Shown here one piece after another: positions 1 through 10,016 of a stretch of 64,000 bases of DNA (position 1 is its first letter; each line of letters begins with the position of its first letter). Source of the stretch: Clostridium yunnanense (GTDB lineage Bacteria > Bacillota > Clostridia > Clostridiales > Clostridiaceae); assembly GCF_016595795.1 (NCBI RefSeq), contig NZ_JAENHN010000051.1:62001-126000 (forward strand), read 5' to 3'. Both the position numbers and the translations under genes were made by a program. Under the pieces are notes generated by a model that was not told where the DNA came from, did not search any database, and saw only the letters and a program-made list of their open reading frames with translations.

Positions 1-2055
1 CTTAGTTATAAAAGTTTTCATCATTAAAACTGTAATTAAACCATTTATGCATACAACTATTAATGCTATTAGATTTTTCATTGTATCAAGCTGACTCATA
101 GTTCCTCCTATATATTTCGAAATATATTCCTTAGAATTTTGAAAAGTGTAGTTTGGATATTTAATTTTTAATTTGTCCATTGACAATTCAGGCTTTTCCT
201 TCCCTATGAAATCTCCTTGAAAAGGACCAACCCCCACTAAATAATTAAAATCTATATCTATTTTAGGATTCAATCTTACTGACTCACCCATGTTATTCAT
301 ATTTTCATATAATCCAGTTATAATAAATTCTTTTTTCTCTTTACCTATTTGTGTATAAATCGTATCTCCAACAGAAGCCTTGAGTTTCTTAGCCACAGTC
401 TCGGTTACTGCTAATTCATTTTTTAATTCTGGCATCTTACCTTTCAAAAGATTAATATTATCTTCATCATTTTTTATAGTCTGAAAGGACATTAATGACG
501 AAGTATCATTTTTATCTTCAACATAGAATTTAAGTCTATAGATTAAACTTCCATAAAGCTTTGTATCTATACCGTTATCTTTAAAGGATTTTGTAAGACT
601 ATCCATATCACTTATATACTCTGCTTTGCTTGCTCCCATGGTATACTTATCCATTTTATCAGTTTGGATAAATACATCACTGCGATTGAACCCAAATAAC
701 CTAATAATATTATCATCCTTAAAAGTATTTATTGTATTTAAAGGGATAATGATTAAAACAGTTCCTATGCAGAAGGTTAAAATCAAAACCACAAATCTCT
801 TAATATTACATAGAATATCATTTAAGGCAATAAACATAGGTACTTTAACTTTTTTGAAGCTTTTAAATTTTAATCTTGTTTTCCCCTTAAAGCTTTCACC
901 ATTACTTCCATTTCTGATTGCATCTATTGCTGATAATTTATTTAACCTTCTTGTGCATAAATAGCAGAATAAAATAACTATAAAAACTATTAGAACAGAA
1001 CAACCAATATTGACAAAGATATTTCCAGCGGAAGACTCCATTAATATGTTTCCCTTAAATTGATTTAGAAAAATATTTCCAAATGGGAAGCTTGCTGCAA
1101 ATCCAATTAATACACCAACTACTGTTATTGCAATATACTTTATTAAATATATCTTCTTTATGTCGAAGCCCCTCAGACCTATGGCCTTCATCACCCCTAT
1201 CTCTTTTAAGTCATCTTGCATGGTAAAAATTATTGTAAATCTTAAAATCAAAAATGCTATTAATATAAGGCAAAGGCTTACTATAATTAAAACTCCAGAT
1301 GGTATCATATCTAGAATAAAGGTCGTATTTAGAAGAGCTTTATCAAAGCTAATGATTGTATTGCACTCTATATTTTTAAATTCTTTTTCAAGAGCATTTG
1401 TATCCTTTGAAATAATGTAATAATTGTTTATAGCACCTGCTTCTTTATACTCTTTGAATATCTGATAGTCCTCATCACTTATGAGTATCCTCTTCATATC
1501 AACCATGCTTGAGCCAAATATAGCGTCTTTTATAAACGTCTTTACTAAGAATTCTTTTTTTATATTACCTAGGGTAATAATTATTGTATCTCCAATTTCT
1601 AAATTATTTTTTCTTTTGTCACCCAAGGAAAAAGCAATTTCACCAGCTTTTAAATTGATTTCATCTCCATTATCATCTAACATTTTCCCATAATTTTGTG
1701 GTTGTGCCTGAAATAGAATTTGTCCATAAGGATTAAATTCTTTAAGAGTGTCCCCTGTTTTTATCTTAATATTATCTTTAGAAAGTATAGTAGTTTTATC
1801 AATATCATGCGACTCTATATACTTAGAAGAATTAAGCCATTTATATAACTCTTCATTTTCTCCCTTATCATAAGCAGAAATAATATAATCAGGAGTTTTG
1901 GCTTTATTCATGAAATAATCAACTGACCTTGACACCGCTATTAGATTATTTACACTGCTAGCTAAAAACGTTGTTGCCATTATGATAAATAATAAAAGAA
2001 TAATATTCATTGATTTCTTTCGTTTGAAGTCTTTTTTTAATATTCTAAAAAACAT
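1..2055 (-). CDS. FtsX-family ABC transporter permease (partial, runs off the left edge)
   Basis: An open frame of 685 codons starts with ATG at 2055 behind GGAGGAAATGAA and has no stop before base 1, so the 3' end lies outside the window. The N-terminus is a basic stretch followed by a hydrophobic segment (KKSMNIILLLFIIMATTFLA). The motif IGVMKAIGLRGFDIKKIYLI at residues 286-305 is typical of the FtsX/MacB permease core, where the permease couples to its ATPase. A long polar, presumably extracytoplasmic region follows, and a second hydrophobic FtsX segment begins near residue 655. This matches the two-module permeases of BceB type or of lipoprotein/peptide exporters. The ATPase partner is not in the window and would be expected beyond the left edge. 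Family is clear; substrate unknown. Confidence 0.88.
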   Translation of the reverse strand, partial: MFFRILKKDFKRKKSMNIILLLFIIMATTFLASSVNNLIAVSRSVDYFMNKAKTPDYIISAYDKGENEELYKWLNSSKYIESHDIDKTTILSKDNIKIKTGDTLKEFNPYGQILFQAQPQNYGKMLDDNGDEINLKAGEIAFSLGDKRKNNLEIGDTIIITLGNIKKEFLVKTFIKDAIFGSSMVDMKRILISDEDYQIFKEYKEAGAINNYYIISKDTNALEKEFKNIECNTIISFDKALLNTTFILDMIPSGVLIIVSLCLILIAFLILRFTIIFTMQDDLKEIGVMKAIGLRGFDIKKIYLIKYIAITVVGVLIGFAASFPFGNIFLNQFKGNILMESSAGNIFVNIGCSVLIVFIVILFCYLCTRRLNKLSAIDAIRNGSNGESFKGKTRLKFKSFKKVKVPMFIALNDILCNIKRFVVLILTFCIGTVLIIIPLNTINTFKDDNIIRLFGFNRSDVFIQTDKMDKYTMGASKAEYISDMDSLTKSFKDNGIDTKLYGSLIYRLKFYVEDKNDTSSLMSFQTIKNDEDNINLLKGKMPELKNELAVTETVAKKLKASVGDTIYTQIGKEKKEFIITGLYENMNNMGESVRLNPKIDIDFNYLVGVGPFQGDFIGKEKPELSMDKLKIKYPNYTFQNSKEYISKYIGGTMSQLDTMKNLIALIVVCINGLITVLMMKTFITK

Positions 2056-2208
2056 TTCATTTCCTCCATAAATCTTTTACATTGACATACACTTTATCCA
2101 AAGCCTACTCTCAGAACTCAAAGTATTTTTTATTACTCTAAGATAAAAATGATACATCAATAACTATGAATTTATTATAATTTACCAATTATTAAATAAT
2201 CCTTAAAT

Positions 2209-2258
2209 AAAAATAAGAATACACCAACAATTAATTTTGTAAGTGCATTCTTATTTTT
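2209..2258. terminator. Hairpin terminator between the GNAT gene and the FtsX permease gene
   Basis: A 16-bp stem with one mismatch (AAAAATAAGAATACAC against GTGCATTCTTATTTTT) encloses an 18-base loop. It lies downstream of the minus-strand acetyltransferase. The A/T ends give a U-rich tail in either direction. Confidence 0.6.
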
Positions 2259-2349
2259 ATAGTTTTCTATAACATTTCATTTTTAACTTTAGCTCTGTAA
2301 AAACACCCCGTTTAAATGAAGCAATTAGCCCTCCTAAACTTTAATGAGT

Positions 2350-3213
2350 TTACGCATGTGATAAAGTTGGGAATATTAATTTCTTGGTTTCAATACACTC
2401 TAAATCTTTTCCAAGAATAAATACTGTACAATCATCTTCGTGATATTCATTAATGATATACCCAGTTACATCATAAGGCGTGAATCCAAGCCTAACTTTT
2501 TTAATACTATCACCAAAAGAACTAATCACTTCTTCTAGATCCACTTTATGACTTGATATTATTTGCTTAATATAAAGATTGTCGTCCTTTACATCTGCAA
2601 TTATATAAACCTCTTGCTCAGCTAAATAATATACACAATCGCTCCACCTTGTCCAAAATGCAATCAATCCTGGATTGTTCATTGTGAACCTGTCGTTGCT
2701 TACACTATTCATTACAGTTTTAAAAAAATCTTTCCATTTAACCTCATCAGACATATTAACCTGTTGTATTTTCTTTACATTATTTATTGAATAAATATCT
2801 TTACTATACTGATATTGTTTACTACTTTTAAATCCAAATTTAGGATAAAAATTTATAACGCTATCATTTGCAAATAAATATATTCCATCTGAAGTTTCTT
2901 TATACTCACCAATTACCCTCTGCATAAGGTAACGACTCAAGCCTTGTCCACGATAATATTTATCTGTCATAACTGTACCAATTTGAATATAATGTTTCTC
3001 TATGCCATCCAAATCGAAATCCATTATATTAACAGAAACATTAGCTATAACCTTATCACCATCTACCAAAGAATGTGGAATGAACTTATCTTCCCAAAAA
3101 CCATTCGAATACCAATTTTCAAAGTTAAAGGAAAAAGTTTTTTCCGTTAATTCATTTAGGCTTTTACGCAGTTCATCATTATCTTTATAAGATTTAATAT
3201 AAGTATATTTCAT
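2350..3213 (-). CDS. GNAT family N-acetyltransferase
   Basis: Predicted acetyl-CoA-dependent acyltransferase of 287 residues. The acetyl-CoA pyrophosphate-binding signature (Q/R-x-x-G-x-G/A) is visible as RGQGLS at residues 88-93, after the beta-strand YIQIGTVMT and before helix RYLMQRVI. The C-terminal half (from about 150) is longer than in a minimal GNAT and looks like a second domain. The start at 3213 (MKYTYIKSYK) was chosen because GAGG lies five bases upstream; an in-frame start 51 bases further upstream has no such site. Substrate cannot be read from sequence. A single gene with a terminator on each side. Confidence 0.85.
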   Translation of the reverse strand: MKYTYIKSYKDNDELRKSLNELTEKTFSFNFENWYSNGFWEDKFIPHSLVDGDKVIANVSVNIMDFDLDGIEKHYIQIGTVMTDKYYRGQGLSRYLMQRVIGEYKETSDGIYLFANDSVINFYPKFGFKSSKQYQYSKDIYSINNVKKIQQVNMSDEVKWKDFFKTVMNSVSNDRFTMNNPGLIAFWTRWSDCVYYLAEQEVYIIADVKDDNLYIKQIISSHKVDLEEVISSFGDSIKKVRLGFTPYDVTGYIINEYHEDDCTVFILGKDLECIETKKLIFPTLSHA

Positions 3214-3310
3214 TGTCCTCAACCTCTCAAAATCACTCTTAATACCCATCAATAATAACATCAATAGATTTGTTCAAACAACCTCATACTTAGTTCATAA
3301 ATGAAAATGA

Positions 3311-3334
3311 GCCACCTAAAGTAAATTAGGTAGC
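3311..3334 (-). terminator. Hairpin overlapping the stop codon of the small HTH gene
   Basis: GCTACCTAA and TTAGGTGGC (minus strand) form a 9-bp stem followed by TCATTTTC. The upstream arm contains the TAA stop codon of the CD3324-like gene, so the hairpin forms right at its end. The U-tract is weak. Confidence 0.45.
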
Positions 3335-3619
3335 ACACTCTATGTTACAGCATTTTTTCTTTTCAGAAACAATCCTTTGTATACTCTTAGGTGACAAATA
3401 ATACTTCTCAGAAAGTAATTGTGTAGACATCCCTTTAAGATAATCTTCATATATATTTGTATTCCTCTTCAAAAGTTCATTTTTACTCTTAGTTAGTTCG
3501 CCCCATGCAATTTTATTTTCATCTTTCCTCGGTATATAAATATATTCACCATCTACATAATTTTGAATAATCTCTAATACTTCACTAGGAAAAATATCTT
3601 TCCCATTTGAATAGCTCAT
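3326..3619 (-). CDS. CD3324-like small helix-turn-helix protein
   Basis: A 97-residue protein with a strong AGGAGG site seven bases before its ATG. The sequence resembles the CD3324 family of clostridia, which is related to Mor-type activators: a proline/tryptophan-containing N-terminal half (GEYIYIPRKDENKIAWGEL) and a C-terminal helix-turn-helix (STQLLSEKYYLSPKSIQRIV, residues 67-86). The last 12 residues carry two cysteines in CCNIEC. Probably a DNA-binding regulator; its target is unknown. It stands alone with about 300 bp of gene-free DNA upstream. Confidence 0.75.
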   Translation of the reverse strand: MSYSNGKDIFPSEVLEIIQNYVDGEYIYIPRKDENKIAWGELTKSKNELLKRNTNIYEDYLKGMSTQLLSEKYYLSPKSIQRIVSEKKKCCNIECAT

Positions 3620-3916
3620 TTTATGCTCCTCCTAAATATAATTTCATTTTAGGACTCACAAAGGCTACTTTATATTTTTAATATTTAAATATTATGCAAT
3701 AGCCTTTGCTATGCATAAATAACATATGTTTTCATAAAAACTATACCCCTTTCGAACCTATAACTATGTACTTTCCATCAAAGTTATATCATAATAATTA
3801 ATCTAAAACTCATTACCTTATATATCCAATTATATTATATTACTCCAGCTAACGTCTACAAATTTAGAATTATTTTATTATATTACTTAAGCAAAAATAT
3901 CTTTAGGCCACTCTTT
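3620..3916. other. Gene-free intergenic DNA
   Basis: About 300 very AT-rich bases between the small HTH gene and the deformylase gene. It must hold the promoter of the HTH gene; no strong terminator hairpin, riboswitch or credible open frame was seen. Confidence 0.5.
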
Positions 3917-4327
3917 TTAGATTATTACACCTTCAAAATGATCCATTTCATGTTGAATTATTTGTGCTGTAAATCCAGTAAACACTTGCTTTTGTTTCTT
4001 AAGATTTCTATCTAGATATTCCACCTCAATCATTTCATATCTCTTTGTTTTTCTAAATCCAATTAAAGATAAACAACTCTCTTCTGTTTCATAAAGCTTT
4101 TCTTTTTTTAATATAACTGGATTTATCATAGGCACAATAAGGTTGCCAACAGCAAATACCAATATACGCTTTTTTACCCCAATCATATTACCAGCTAGAC
4201 CAACACAATTTTCTAAGTTTGCTCTTAATGTATCTATTAAATCATCAACAACTACTATATCATCTTTAGTTGCCTCTTCTGATTTTTGTCCTAAAAACAA
4301 TATATCTTTTACAATTGGTTTTATCAT
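3917..4327 (-). CDS. def: Peptide deformylase, short variant class
   Basis: Removes the N-formyl group from nascent proteins using a bound metal. The 136-residue product has motif 3 HEMDH at 126-130 (two metal-binding histidines and the catalytic glutamate) and motif 2 ESCLS at 83-87 with the metal-binding cysteine C85. Motif 1 is CVGLAGNMIG at 41-50, so the usual glutamine (GLAxPQ) is methionine 48 and motif 2 has serine where EGCLS has glycine. This pattern is what I recall of a short deformylase class in clostridia and streptococci, so it is probably a family trait. The start at 4327 has AAGAGG nine bases upstream; an in-frame start at 4390 would add 21 residues without a ribosome binding site. 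Confidence 0.85.
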   Translation of the reverse strand: MIKPIVKDILFLGQKSEEATKDDIVVVDDLIDTLRANLENCVGLAGNMIGVKKRILVFAVGNLIVPMINPVILKKEKLYETEESCLSLIGFRKTKRYEMIEVEYLDRNLKKQKQVFTGFTAQIIQHEMDHFEGVII

Positions 4328-4547
4328 TAATTTATACCTCTTTTTTATTAGATTTTTATGAAAATAAGATAAGATTTTAAAATATACCATATAAAAAACC
4401 CTATTAAATAGCTTTACTATACTATTTGCATTGCTATAATCAGCTATGAATTTTTCACATAATGAGCATCTTTAACTCAAAAAAAATTATAACATAAACC
4501 AATGACAGATTTAATATACTTGGCTTACTTTTTATTTTTGGGGATGT

Positions 4548-4577
4548 TTAATCACCGTGTTGAAATTAAACACAATA
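4548..4577 (+). repeat. Repeat family C, copy 1
   Basis: The core CACCGTGTTGAAATTAA also occurs on the minus strand around 18079-18116 and, with one base missing, at 55678-55712. It also forms a GTTTAAT/ATTAAAC inverted pair. It lies in the leader region upstream of the GH31 gene. Function unknown. Confidence 0.4.
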
Positions 4578-4667
4578 ATGTTCTACCTTCTTTAAAGTTT
4601 ATTGAAATATGCGTCCTTAGTGTCTGTGCGTTAGCAGAAAACCTTTTAAAAACATATAAAATCTTAC

Positions 4668-4696
4668 TTGAAGGTAGTAAAATTTATCGCTATAAT
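4668..4696 (+). promoter_or_regulatory. Sigma-A promoter of the GH31 gene
   Basis: TTGAAG (4668-4673), 17-base spacer, TATAAT (4691-4696). It lies about 60 bases before the start codon of the large glycosidase gene, which has GGGGGAGA as ribosome binding site. Confidence 0.65.
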
Positions 4697-4758
4697 GGAA
4701 ATATATGGTAACAAATTTTTAGATAAATTTATGATTTTATAAGGGGGAGATAAGTAAA

Positions 4759-7700
4759 ATGAAACCAAAAACAAAACTAAAACGGTACATTGCATCTCTG
4801 ATTATGCTTTTTTTCACATTAAGTAATGTATGCATGACCAAAGCATTTGCAGCAGAGCAGCCAAATCTGAGCACCGGAATTAAAGTATCTTCTGTAGAAG
4901 CGAAAACAGGCATCATCATAGGGAATATCAGAGTACAGGTTCTCTCTTCATCTCTTGTAAGACTAGAGGTAAAGGGAGCAAAAGGGTTTGAAGATCGTAA
5001 AACCTATTTTGTTGTGAACCGTTCTTGGTCAGGTACTGAGTGTACAAGATCAACAGCTAACGGTTACGAATATATAACTACCTCCCAATTTGCTGTGAAA
5101 GTACCACAGGGAGCAACCTCTCTAAGTGGCATCGATATCACAAAACCAGATGGAACTAAGATCTGGACCTACACTTCACTACCAAGCGAAAAGGTTTGGC
5201 TTCCAGCAACAAGCGAAAAGACCATGGCTTGGGCAATTGCGGACAATCCTAGAATGGTACCTGCAGAGTGGGGCTATAATCCAGCTCCTACTGAAACAGC
5301 TAACAATGGCTGGGATTTAGACAACAATGCTCCCGATATGTATGTGTTTCTACCAAATGGAGATAGTCAAAAACTTCGCAAGGAATTTTTAGACCTTACA
5401 GGACATACGGACATGGTTCCACTTAGCGCACTAGGATACTGGGATAGCCGTTGGTATAAGTATACTGATGCTTCTGCACTAAAACAAATAGACGACTACA
5501 GGGCTCATGACATTCCACTTGACAATCTTGTTATTGATACTGATTGGCGTGTAAACGGTTCAACTGGATATGATATAGCTAAAGATTGCTTTCCTGATAT
5601 GACCAAGTTTTTAAGTTCTGCACACGAAAAGAATGTGAAAGTTATGTTTAATGACCATCCTGAACCAGTTGCTGGTGGATTGGATTCTAAGGAGGTTGCA
5701 TTCCGTAATACCGGACTTCGGGGACTTTTAGATAAAGGACTAGATACCTGGTGGTACGACAGGAACTGGAGCGTTGCATTAACTCCACCAGCTGGGCTTA
5801 TAAAAGAGACCTGGGGTATGTACATGTATAACTGGATTACTGCCGATGCTGATAAAAATAAGCGTCCCATGATTATGGCTAATGTAGATGGAATAGACAA
5901 TGGATACCGCAACACAGCTCCATCAATTGCATCTCATCGTTATCCAATTCAGTGGACAGGTGATATCCAACCAGACTTTTCATCCCTGCAGAGAGAGGTT
6001 GATAATGCTGTTTACAACGGTATGCATGCAGCTTATCCATATACCAGTGCTGATTTAGGAGGACATACATCCAATCCAACCACTGAAGGTTATATTAGGT
6101 GGCTTCAGTATGGTGCTTTATCTCCTATAACAAGACCTCACTGTACATTAAACTACACAAGAATGCCGTGGACCTTTGGAGAAAATGCTGAAAACATAAC
6201 ACGAGATTTTGTTAAGATGCGATATCGCTTACTTCCACTATTCTATTCATTGTCTAGGGAAAGCTATGACAATGGAACACCTATGCTAAGGCGCTGCGAT
6301 TTTTATTACCCAAATTATAAAGAAGCAAGCAGCAATACCCAATACCTTTTAGGAGATGGAATACTTGTAGCACCAGTACTAGAAGAAACTAGCGGTTATA
6401 ACGTTGTACCATCTGACTGGTTAAAAACTAGCGATGGCAAAGCAGGACTAAAGGGTGAATATTATGCAAATAACAATTTGTCGGGCAACCCAGCTTTGAC
6501 CAGAACTGATAGTTCAGTGAATTTTAACTGGGGTACCAATAGCCCTGGAAATGGAGTACCAGCAGATAACTTTAGTGCCAGATGGACAGGAAATATTACT
6601 GTAGGAGACCAAGATGCAATTTTAGCTACCACTATTGACGATGGAATCCGTATGTATATAGATGACAAGCTTGTAATAGACGCATGGGGACCTCATGATT
6701 CATCAACACTCGATGCAAATATTACATTAGCCAAAGGTACAACTCATTCTATAAGGCTTGAATATAATGAAGGAGCTAGAGATGCACTGATCAGCCTGAA
6801 GTGGAAGTCTGCAGCACCAAGCAAAGACGCTTCTAGAACCTTATGGATTCCTGAAGGAAACTGGATTGATGCTTGGAGCGGAAACATAATAACCGGTCCA
6901 AAGACTATCACTACTAACGTATCTATTGATAAGATGCCAATATATATAAAGGCTGGAACCATGGTGCCTCTTGCACCTGAAATGTCATATACCGGAGAAA
7001 AGCCATGGGATCCTGTTACTTTAGACCTATATCCAAGTGTTGTCAATGAAGCAAAAGCACATCTATATGAAGACGACACAGAGAGCAATAACTATAAAAA
7101 TAGTGCCTTCAGAACTACTGAAATGAACGCAAAAGTTGATAATACAAGCAAGAAAATCACTGTAAATATAGATCCAGCCAAAGGAACCTTCGATGGCGCC
7201 ATAAGCGAACGTTCCTGGGTGGTAAGACTTCATAAAACTGCAGAATGGAAAAATCCTGTTCCAAGATCTGTTACAGTGAATGGTGTAAAAGCGGAATTTT
7301 CAATCAAAAACAAAAGTGATAGTGTAATGCCTTTCGTAAACAATGGCAGCTCAAGAGATGGCGATATTGTTGAAGTTGTAGTACCAAAGGCTTCTGTATC
7401 AAGTAAAAGAGTAATAGAAGTAACCTACTCTGTTGAAGCCAACAATGCTGATAAATCTAGCTTAATATCAGTACTTAGTCAAGCTGAAAAAATATTACAA
7501 TCAGCTAAAGAATCAGATTATACCAAAGATTCTTGGAATGCATTTATGACTGCACGTACTACTGCAATATCTGTGAAGGATAGCTTAGACCCATCACAAA
7601 TACAAGTGGATGCCGCAACAACTGTATTGAAAATCTCTTTAGATAAGCTTACCCTTGTGAATCCCAAAATTGATGTTAAGGATCTCAAAGGGAAAATATT

Positions 7701-9936
7701 TAAAGAAGCTGTTAATCTAACTGAAGAAGGAAAAATCGCCTGGGCTCAATATGGTCTCGGAAATGCAACTGGTTTCAACCACAAAAACGGAAATGAGCAG
7801 ATCAGTGAGCTTAAGGTCATTGGAAACTCAGGACTTGAACAAGTATTGGATTCTAGAATCACCATGTCATGGACTGATGGTGCTCCGGTGAAGAAAGCTG
7901 ACGGAGTGATAAATGCATCCTTTATCCGCTATCCTGGTAATGCTTCAGAGTTTTCCGTAGATCTTATCTCTCAAGAAACACAGAGATTGAAGGTTTATAC
8001 CACTACTTGGAAGGCAAAAGGTAAGCTAGAAGTACTGAAAGAGGATGAAAACGGCCTTAAACAGCCTGTTAACTATATTGATAAGGATGGAGTAGCAAAG
8101 CCTGCAGTTTCATATTACGACTCTCCTGCTGGCAATGAATATGTTATGTGGACATTAAATTTAAAGCCAGATAACAGTAAGATCGGAAAGCAAAGATTAT
8201 ATATTAGATATACTACTGATAGTACCTATATAAATGGAGGTAACACCTCTATACAGGGAGTGACTCTTTCAACTGTAGACCCTAATCAAAAGGATTATAT
8301 TACAGGCTATGGAGAAGCCTTTACTGGAAAAATTAACTTATCCCAGGAAGGAACCTCCTCTTGGGCTCATTATGGCTTAAATGATGCAAATTCCTATAAT
8401 TATAAGAGCAGCGCTCAGCTTATTGGAGACCTTGTAAGCTCTGCAGGAAAGAATCGTTTAGGAGATTCACAGATAAATATGTCTTGGAATGATGGAGCTC
8501 CTGTACAAAGTGCAGATAATGCAACTCAAGCAGTATATGTGTGGGGAGCAAATAAAGGTTCCGAAATCAAAGTAAAAATTGACAAGCCAAGTAGATTAAA
8601 GGTATATACAACCACTTGGAAAAATGACGGAAAATTCGAGGTTATCTCGGAAGACGGCAAATCAAAACCTGTTGTTGAATATTTCAGTTCACCAGACAGT
8701 AACGGTTATACTTGCTGGACAGTAGATTTCATATCAGGCAGCGGTTTTAAAGCACAGACCGTAACAGTAAGATATACAAATGATATGGAAGGCGGAAATA
8801 CTTCTATTCAAGGAGCTACCCTATCACCGTTAAAAAATCTCCTTGAAAAAATCCAGCCAGCCACTGATATACAAATAGAAACGGGTACCAGTATGGAGGG
8901 AGCTCTTTCAGCCCTGGCTAAAACCACTACTATTACTGACAACTGGGGAAAAATTTATGAAGTACCTCTAAGCTGGACCATAGCAAACTTTGACGGCAGC
9001 AAAGCAGGCCAATTGACTGCAACAGGCACCTTCACATTGCCAGAAGATGTGGAGCAAGGGGCTACTCCAATTGATTTAAAAGTGACTGCAAAAGTCACTG
9101 TAAAATATGCACCACCACTAGGTAAAATCACACTCAGCGCAGATAAATCTGTTTTAAAACCAGGAGACACAGCACAATTATCAGTAAAGGGATTTTTAAC
9201 TGATGGTACACAGAGTGACTTAAGCCGCGGCACAGTAATATACCATAGTGATAATGAAAAGATAGCAGCAGTAGATAAAAATGGAACTATTACAGGAATA
9301 GGTGAAGGAAAAACAAATATTACGGTATCTGTAACCCTCCGTGGAGTAACCAAAACTAGCGCTATCAGTGTTTTGGTAGATAAAACACCTCCTGCATACA
9401 GCTTTACCTTAAATGGAAAGGTAATAAATAAAACTGCAGTATTTGACGACAATCTTCCTCTGACCTTCAGTATTTGGGATAACCTCTCAGGTATTGCTTC
9501 AGCTGAGCTTGTCATAGGAGATAAGACCTATCCCATTAATACTAAAACACAATCTAAATTAACACTAGACTTCGCAGGTAAAACTGGTAGCTACACAGCA
9601 GTCATAACAGCTAAGGACAATGCAGGCAATATACTTAAGGATAACTTCTCCTTTACTGTTACCACAAGTATCTCTTCAATGAGAAGTCTCATAGATGGCT
9701 ATATTAAAAACTGTGAACTAAGTTTACCAATAATCCCTCAGCTTATCAACAGTCTTAATCAAGCACAACATGAGCTTGATAAAGGAAGAAAAGACAAGGC
9801 GATTGAGCACTTACAAAACTTCAAAAAACACCTTAACAACGATCCTTTTAAAAAATGCACAGGAGAAAATGCTAGAAAAGTCCTAAATGCTGATGCAGAT
9901 GATATTATTAAAATCTGGTCCAATAAATGTGAGTAA
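4759..9936 (+). CDS. Secreted multidomain glycoside hydrolase family 31 protein
   Basis: A 1,725-residue exported glycosidase. A signal peptide (basic start, hydrophobic 11-25, cleavage near AFA-AEQ at 31) is followed by the GH31 N-terminal beta-domain and catalytic barrel. WWYDRNW at 331-337 carries the likely nucleophile D334, and QWTGD at 398-402 the likely acid/base D402. A PA14-like domain (about 562-685) is nested inside the GH31 C-terminal region, which resumes at LWIPEGNWIDAWSG. Then come a FIVAR-like helical segment (about 900-967), two related beta repeats (about 977-1175 and 1180-1360, both with MSWxDGAPV), Big_4-like and Big_2-like Ig domains, another Ig-like domain and a helical C-terminus. 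No sortase or dockerin signal. The WWYDRNW form recalls GH31 enzymes outside classic alpha-glucosidases, perhaps acting on host or plant glycans, but substrate is not provable. Base composition looks richer in G+C than neighbours. Confidence 0.92.
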   Translation: MKPKTKLKRYIASLIMLFFTLSNVCMTKAFAAEQPNLSTGIKVSSVEAKTGIIIGNIRVQVLSSSLVRLEVKGAKGFEDRKTYFVVNRSWSGTECTRSTANGYEYITTSQFAVKVPQGATSLSGIDITKPDGTKIWTYTSLPSEKVWLPATSEKTMAWAIADNPRMVPAEWGYNPAPTETANNGWDLDNNAPDMYVFLPNGDSQKLRKEFLDLTGHTDMVPLSALGYWDSRWYKYTDASALKQIDDYRAHDIPLDNLVIDTDWRVNGSTGYDIAKDCFPDMTKFLSSAHEKNVKVMFNDHPEPVAGGLDSKEVAFRNTGLRGLLDKGLDTWWYDRNWSVALTPPAGLIKETWGMYMYNWITADADKNKRPMIMANVDGIDNGYRNTAPSIASHRYPIQWTGDIQPDFSSLQREVDNAVYNGMHAAYPYTSADLGGHTSNPTTEGYIRWLQYGALSPITRPHCTLNYTRMPWTFGENAENITRDFVKMRYRLLPLFYSLSRESYDNGTPMLRRCDFYYPNYKEASSNTQYLLGDGILVAPVLEETSGYNVVPSDWLKTSDGKAGLKGEYYANNNLSGNPALTRTDSSVNFNWGTNSPGNGVPADNFSARWTGNITVGDQDAILATTIDDGIRMYIDDKLVIDAWGPHDSSTLDANITLAKGTTHSIRLEYNEGARDALISLKWKSAAPSKDASRTLWIPEGNWIDAWSGNIITGPKTITTNVSIDKMPIYIKAGTMVPLAPEMSYTGEKPWDPVTLDLYPSVVNEAKAHLYEDDTESNNYKNSAFRTTEMNAKVDNTSKKITVNIDPAKGTFDGAISERSWVVRLHKTAEWKNPVPRSVTVNGVKAEFSIKNKSDSVMPFVNNGSSRDGDIVEVVVPKASVSSKRVIEVTYSVEANNADKSSLISVLSQAEKILQSAKESDYTKDSWNAFMTARTTAISVKDSLDPSQIQVDAATTVLKISLDKLTLVNPKIDVKDLKGKIFKEAVNLTEEGKIAWAQYGLGNATGFNHKNGNEQISELKVIGNSGLEQVLDSRITMSWTDGAPVKKADGVINASFIRYPGNASEFSVDLISQETQRLKVYTTTWKAKGKLEVLKEDENGLKQPVNYIDKDGVAKPAVSYYDSPAGNEYVMWTLNLKPDNSKIGKQRLYIRYTTDSTYINGGNTSIQGVTLSTVDPNQKDYITGYGEAFTGKINLSQEGTSSWAHYGLNDANSYNYKSSAQLIGDLVSSAGKNRLGDSQINMSWNDGAPVQSADNATQAVYVWGANKGSEIKVKIDKPSRLKVYTTTWKNDGKFEVISEDGKSKPVVEYFSSPDSNGYTCWTVDFISGSGFKAQTVTVRYTNDMEGGNTSIQGATLSPLKNLLEKIQPATDIQIETGTSMEGALSALAKTTTITDNWGKIYEVPLSWTIANFDGSKAGQLTATGTFTLPEDVEQGATPIDLKVTAKVTVKYAPPLGKITLSADKSVLKPGDTAQLSVKGFLTDGTQSDLSRGTVIYHSDNEKIAAVDKNGTITGIGEGKTNITVSVTLRGVTKTSAISVLVDKTPPAYSFTLNGKVINKTAVFDDNLPLTFSIWDNLSGIASAELVIGDKTYPINTKTQSKLTLDFAGKTGSYTAVITAKDNAGNILKDNFSFTVTTSISSMRSLIDGYIKNCELSLPIIPQLINSLNQAQHELDKGRKDKAIEHLQNFKKHLNNDPFKKCTGENARKVLNADADDIIKIWSNKCE

Positions 9937-10016
9937 AGCTCATTAATCTTATATGGTCAGATACAAGCAATTAATGTTTTATAGATGACTTTTAATGCAT
10001 TATATCTATGCAAAAT

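Noticed and set aside
626-1693. Three plus-strand frames of 70-112 codons inside the FtsX gene
   Set aside because: They lie antisense to the continuous FtsX reading frame, which alone has family motifs and a ribosome site.
4502-4711. Open reading frame of 69 codons upstream of the GH31 gene
   Set aside because: No ribosome binding site, no family resemblance, and it overlaps both the repeat C copy and the GH31 promoter; probably a chance frame in AT-rich DNA.
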